From Thalassobius sp050633445 (GTDB taxonomy: Bacteria > Pseudomonadota > Alphaproteobacteria > Rhodobacterales > Rhodobacteraceae): a stretch of 64,000 bases of DNA. Every line of letters begins with the position of its first letter. Within the stretch, counting starts at the first letter, position 1. Under the pieces are notes generated by a model. That model was not told the DNA's origin, made no database searches, and saw only the letters and a program-made list of their open reading frames with translations. A program made the position numbers and the translations under genes. Of this stretch, positions 60,939 through 64,000 are shown in pieces. The stretch spans positions 1-64,000 of the forward strand of contig JBOEGN010000029.1 in the NCBI GenBank assembly GCA_050633445.1. Direction: 5' to 3'.

Positions 60939-62407
60939 TTACTTCTTCTTGCCGAAACCGCTGAGGCCAGGGGGCAGCGCGCCGCCGCCCAGACCCGGCA
61001 GACCGCCGGGCAGGCCTTTACCGCCGCCCAAGGCTTTGGCCGCTTGTTCCAGCGCTTTGGGGTCCATCTGGCTGGGATCCATGCCCGCCATATCCGGCGC
61101 GCCGCCCTTGCCCATCATGCCCTTCATGGCTTGTTTGAGCATGCCGCCTTTGCCCATCTTGCCCATTTTCTTCATCATGTCGGCCATCTGGCGCTGCATC
61201 TTCAGCAGCTTGTTCAGCTCGCTGACCTCCAGGCCAGCACCGCGGGCGATACGTTTCTTGCGGCTGGCTTGCAGGATCTGCGGGTTGGCGCGTTCCTTCT
61301 TGGTCATCGACTGGATCAGGGCGATCTGTCGCTTCAACACCTTGTCGTCCATGCCCGCAGCCTGAGCTTGTTTGGCCATTTTACCCATGCCCGGCATCAT
61401 GCCCANNGGTCGTTCATGTTGAACTGACCCTTCTTGAAGCGGCGCATCATGCGTTCGGCTTGCTCGGCCTCGATGGTTTCCTGAGCCTTCTCGACCAAGG
61501 CAACGATGTCGCCCATGCCAAGGATACGACCGGCGATCCGGTCGGGCTCGAAGGTTTCCAGAGCGTCCATCTTCTCGCCCAGACCGACGTAGCGGATGGG
61601 TTTGCCGGTCACGGCGCGCATCGACAGGGCGGCACCGCCACGTCCGTCGCCATCCATCCGGGTCAGGACCACGCCGGAAATGCCGATCTTGTCGTCGAAT
61701 TCCTCGGCGACCTCAACGGCGACCTGACCGGTCAGGCCATCGACCACCAGCAGGGTTTCGCGCGGGTTGACGGCGTCGCGGACGTCCTCGACCTCTTGCA
61801 TCAGGGTCTCGTCGATCTGCAAACGACCGGCGGTATCCAGCATATAGACGTCATAGCCGCCCAACGAGGCCTGAGTCTTGGCGCGCTTGGCGATCTGAAC
61901 GGCGGTTTCACCGGCCACGATCGGCAGGGTGTCCACACCGATCTGCGTGCCCAGAACCTGCAACTGCTGCATCGCGGCGGGACGATAGATATCCAGCGAG
62001 GCCATCAGGACCCGCTTGCCCTCTTTTTCTTTCAGGCGTTTGGCCAGTTTACCGGTTGTCGTGGTCTTACCCGAGCCTTGCAGACCCACCATCAGGATGG
62101 GTGCAGGCGGGTTGTCGATCTTCAGCGCGCCGGGGTCTTCGGCGCCTTGCAGCACCTCGACCAGGGCATCATGCACGATCTTGACGACCTGCTGGCCGGG
62201 GGTCACGGATTTGGTGACGGACTGACCGGTGGCCTGTTCCTGGACCTTCTTGACGAAGTCACGGGCAACGGGCAGGGAAACGTCCGCCTCCAGCAGGGCC
62301 ACGCGGACCTCGCGCAGGGCGGTTTTGACGTCATCCTCGGACAGAGCGCCCTGTTTGGTCAGGCGGTCAAAGACACCACCAAGGCGTTCGGATAGATTTT
62401 CAAACAT
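60939..62407 (-). CDS. ffh: Signal recognition particle protein Ffh (interrupted by an assembly gap)
   Basis: Signal recognition particle GTPase that targets membrane proteins. N- and G-domains: VGLQGSGKTTTTGKLAKRLK (G1), DTAGRLQIDETLMQEV (G3), LTRMDGDGRGGAALSM (G4 region). The M domain is C-terminal and Met/Gly-rich (for example MMKKMGKMGKGGMLKQAMKG). NN at 61406-61407 falls between QFNMND and GMMPGMGKMAKQ; about 20 residues normally between them are missing, and the frame does not join across. The gap is technical, and the gene is presumably intact. Confidence 0.95.
61406..61407. other. Assembly gap (N run) inside ffh
   Basis: Two N characters; family comparison suggests the real missing piece is several tens of bases. 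Confidence 0.95.
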
Positions 62408-62568
62408 TCCCGTGGCTCCTTAACCCCGTTTCATCATGGTCTTACAGGTAAGCAAGACCGGCCCAAATGCCAATGTCCCCCGTGGGCGCAACGCGCTGAC
62501 GGGGGGCGATCCTTGCATAATGCAAAGGACCGGAAGACTCAGAGACTCCCGGATTGGTTGGGGCGCGT

Positions 62569-63090
62569 TTAGACGTCCAGCGTGGTCGAGTCAAGCGCAC
62601 CGTTGTTTTGCTGGCTTTGCGGGGCAGGCGGCTCCAGCCATTCGGTAATCGTCTGAGCGATGTTCGAGGGCGTGCGCGACGCGGAATAATGGTCGGTCAG
62701 CGGCAGTTTCCTGTGCGGGCTGTCTTTGGTTCCAACCAGCACAATACGAAATGACAGTCCGGCCCCGGACCGGGTTTGTTGCAGTCCGACTTTCTCGATC
62801 TGCGCCAGCGCCAATTCTTGCGTTTTCCTGGACAACAGCGCGCGCCGGTCGATCTGAACGGTGTTTTCAATGCGCGAGAACACGATGCGGATCTGGCGAA
62901 CAAAAACCAGCATGAACAAAACCCCCAGCGCGGGGCCCAGTAAAAACAGCGCACCGCCTGCAACATCACGCTGCATCAGATACAGCGCGATGGCGCCGAA
63001 CAGCAACGAAAAGACCAGCAGGCCAAGTGCGCTGAACCACGGACGGTGGAGCAAAACCAGATGATCGGGCGTGTTCATGGTAATTTTCAT
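62569..63090 (-). CDS. Hypothetical membrane protein
   Basis: A 173-aa protein with two adjacent hydrophobic segments (residues about 20-40 and 48-68) followed by a soluble C-terminal part (LLSRKTQELALAQIEKVGLQQTRSG) resembling small bacterial PH-like membrane-anchored domains; this is only a shape match. ATG at 63090 gives MKITMNTPDHL; ATG at 63078 is equally possible, and neither has a clear ribosome site. Confidence 0.6.
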   Translation of the reverse strand: MKITMNTPDHLVLLHRPWFSALGLLVFSLLFGAIALYLMQRDVAGGALFLLGPALGVLFMLVFVRQIRIVFSRIENTVQIDRRALLSRKTQELALAQIEKVGLQQTRSGAGLSFRIVLVGTKDSPHRKLPLTDHYSASRTPSNIAQTITEWLEPPAPQSQQNNGALDSTTLDV

Positions 63091-63135
63091 TAGGTTAGCA
63101 TAACCAAGGATTGCCTCGGCCCCAATCTCTGCGCG

Positions 63136-63167
63136 AAAAAAAACAGGGCGACCCGAATGGGCCGCCC
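63136..63167 (-). terminator. Rho-independent terminator after the azoreductase
   Basis: GGGCGACCC (63146-63154) and GGGCCGCCC (63159-63167) form a 9-bp stem with one G-U pair and a 4-nt loop. It is followed on the minus strand by TGTTTTTTTT, giving a strong signal. Confidence 0.88.
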
Positions 63168-63193
63168 CGCATTTAAGCATGGTCCGTGAGTGA

Positions 63194-63787
63194 TTAGGCG
63201 GCCAGCTCGGCAATGCTATCATTTGCGGCTTTCAAAGAGGCCTCGGGATCGATGGCGCCTTGATCTGCTGCAACGAATTGCACGTCAGTGATGCCGAAAA
63301 AGCCCAGCATGTGTTTCAAATAGCCCGAGGCAAAGTCGATATCCGACCCATAGCGCGTCCCTCCGGCTGAATAGGCGACAATCGCGCGGGTGCCTTCGAC
63401 CATCCCAACTGGGCCGTTTTCTGTATACTTAAAGGTCTCGCCGGCGCGGGCCATCTGGTCCAGCCAGGATTTCAGCTGTGCAGGCAGCGTGAAATTGTAG
63501 ATCGGCATGCCGATGACCAGCACGTCTGCCTCTTTGATCTCAGAGATCAGGGTGTCGGACAGGTCAGCGATTGCGGCTTGCTCGGCCGAGCGGTCGGCGG
63601 CGGGGGTGTTCACCGCCACCAGCCAGTCAGCGTCCGCAGCGGCGACCGGGGCGGTGCCCAGATCACGGGTCTTGATCGTTGCGTCGGCGTGCGCGTCGGT
63701 CAGGCGCTCGATAATCTGGTCGGTCAGTTGACGCGAAATCGAGGCTTGGGGATTGATGCTGGAGTCGATGCGAAGAATCTTGGTCAT
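63194..63787 (-). CDS. FMN-dependent NADH-azoreductase (AzoR/flavodoxin-like)
   Basis: Flavodoxin-fold NAD(P)H oxidoreductase, 197 aa, of the AzoR family. MTKILRIDSSINPQASISRQL and the FMN-binding MPIYNFTLPAQLKSWLDQMARAGETFKYTENGPVGM are typical. Reduces quinones and azo compounds. ATG at 63787 sits at normal distance from AGGA; a further ATG at 63793 is closer than usual. Divergent from a LysR gene that may regulate it. Confidence 0.88.
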   Translation of the reverse strand: MTKILRIDSSINPQASISRQLTDQIIERLTDAHADATIKTRDLGTAPVAAADADWLVAVNTPAADRSAEQAAIADLSDTLISEIKEADVLVIGMPIYNFTLPAQLKSWLDQMARAGETFKYTENGPVGMVEGTRAIVAYSAGGTRYGSDIDFASGYLKHMLGFFGITDVQFVAADQGAIDPEASLKAANDSIAELAA

Positions 63788-63907
63788 GGTCATTTTCCTG
63801 TGAGCGGGTTGTTTCTGTCTTCTCTGGATGTATCTTCTGCGCATGAGATAACAATCTGCCCATTTTCCACATCTCATGTGAATGGGCGCACATATCAGGA
63901 TTTACGC

Positions 63908-64000
63908 ATGGACAACTGGGACGAAATCCGCACCGCTTATCAGGTCGCTCGGATGGGCACTGTCAGTGGCGCCGCTGGCGTGTTGGGCGTGCACCACGCA
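63908..64000 (+). CDS. LysR family transcriptional regulator, 5' end only
   Basis: The window ends after 31 codons. MDNWDEIRTAYQVARMGTVSGAAGVLGVHHA is the start of a LysR-type winged HTH. It is divergent from the azoreductase gene, as is usual for regulator-target pairs. Everything beyond the first helices is outside the window. Confidence 0.75.
   Translation, partial: MDNWDEIRTAYQVARMGTVSGAAGVLGVHHA

Noticed and set aside
1..64000. CRISPR arrays, prophage modules, rRNA genes
   Set aside because: No regularly spaced repeats, no phage structural genes and no rRNA sequence were seen.

Overview
The window reads as chromosomal DNA of a marine alphaproteobacterium, most likely Rhodobacterales (Roseobacter group). 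The evidence is the gene order ffh - three GNAT acetyltransferases - chorismate mutase - rpsP - rimM - trmD - rplS - rpmE, a MipZ division-site ATPase, three types of organic-acid importer (ABC, TTT and TRAP), a class I PHA synthase, and GC-rich codon use. The genus cannot be fixed from the sequence alone. Two runs of N (13674-13679 and 61406-61407) are assembly gaps that interrupt genes.

Left edge (1-1.9 kb): a broken DotA/TraY-type secretion/conjugation gene and about 660 bp of degenerate DNA. Region A (1.9-22.6 kb): a large catabolic block. It holds a Liv-type ABC importer followed by an alpha/beta-hydrolase, metallo-beta-lactamase-fold enzyme, epimerase and FAH-family hydrolase. A second run encodes a two-subunit CoA-transferase, GST, citryl-CoA lyase-like protein, acyl-CoA dehydrogenase, CaiB/BaiF CoA-transferase, enoyl-CoA hydratase and HMG-CoA-lyase-family protein. 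Next come a LacI-type regulator and an opposing TctCBA importer plus muconate-cycloisomerase-like operon. The 12-mer TGAAACGGTTCA occurs five times, each time upstream of one of these transcription units including lacI, so one LacI-type regulon appears to tie the block together. This is the best candidate for an undescribed system: cyclise or delactonise an imported acid, activate it with CoA, oxidise and hydrate it, then cleave a C-C bond.

Region B (22.6-35.3 kb): an IS30-like remnant, a TRAP importer, then an opposing operon of AMP-ligase, crotonase, Fe-alcohol dehydrogenase and two SDRs. A TetR regulator, a PaaG-like crotonase, an SCP2-type thiolase and a second CaiB/BaiF protein follow. 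This looks like a second CoA-dependent acid degradation route. Region C (35.3-40 kb): a membrane protein, phaC, DUF779, a PagL-like lipid A deacylase and tRNA-Glu(UUC).

Region D (40-46 kb): a kinase, a class III PLP enzyme and an aldehyde dehydrogenase in one overlapping operon, resembling hydroxylysine/ethanolamine kinase plus phospho-lyase systems. It is divergent from an IclR regulator and an omega-aminotransferase. Region E (46-54.5 kb): aromatic catabolism, with an HpaI-type aldolase and aromatic amino acid decarboxylase, and the homogentisate operon hmgA-fahA-MBL-FAD hydroxylase-DUF2783 with a divergent MarR. Region F (54.5-64 kb): housekeeping genes (mipZ, rpmE, rplS, trmD, rimM, rpsP, chorismate mutase, GNATs, ffh), then an FMN azoreductase divergent from a LysR gene cut by the window end.
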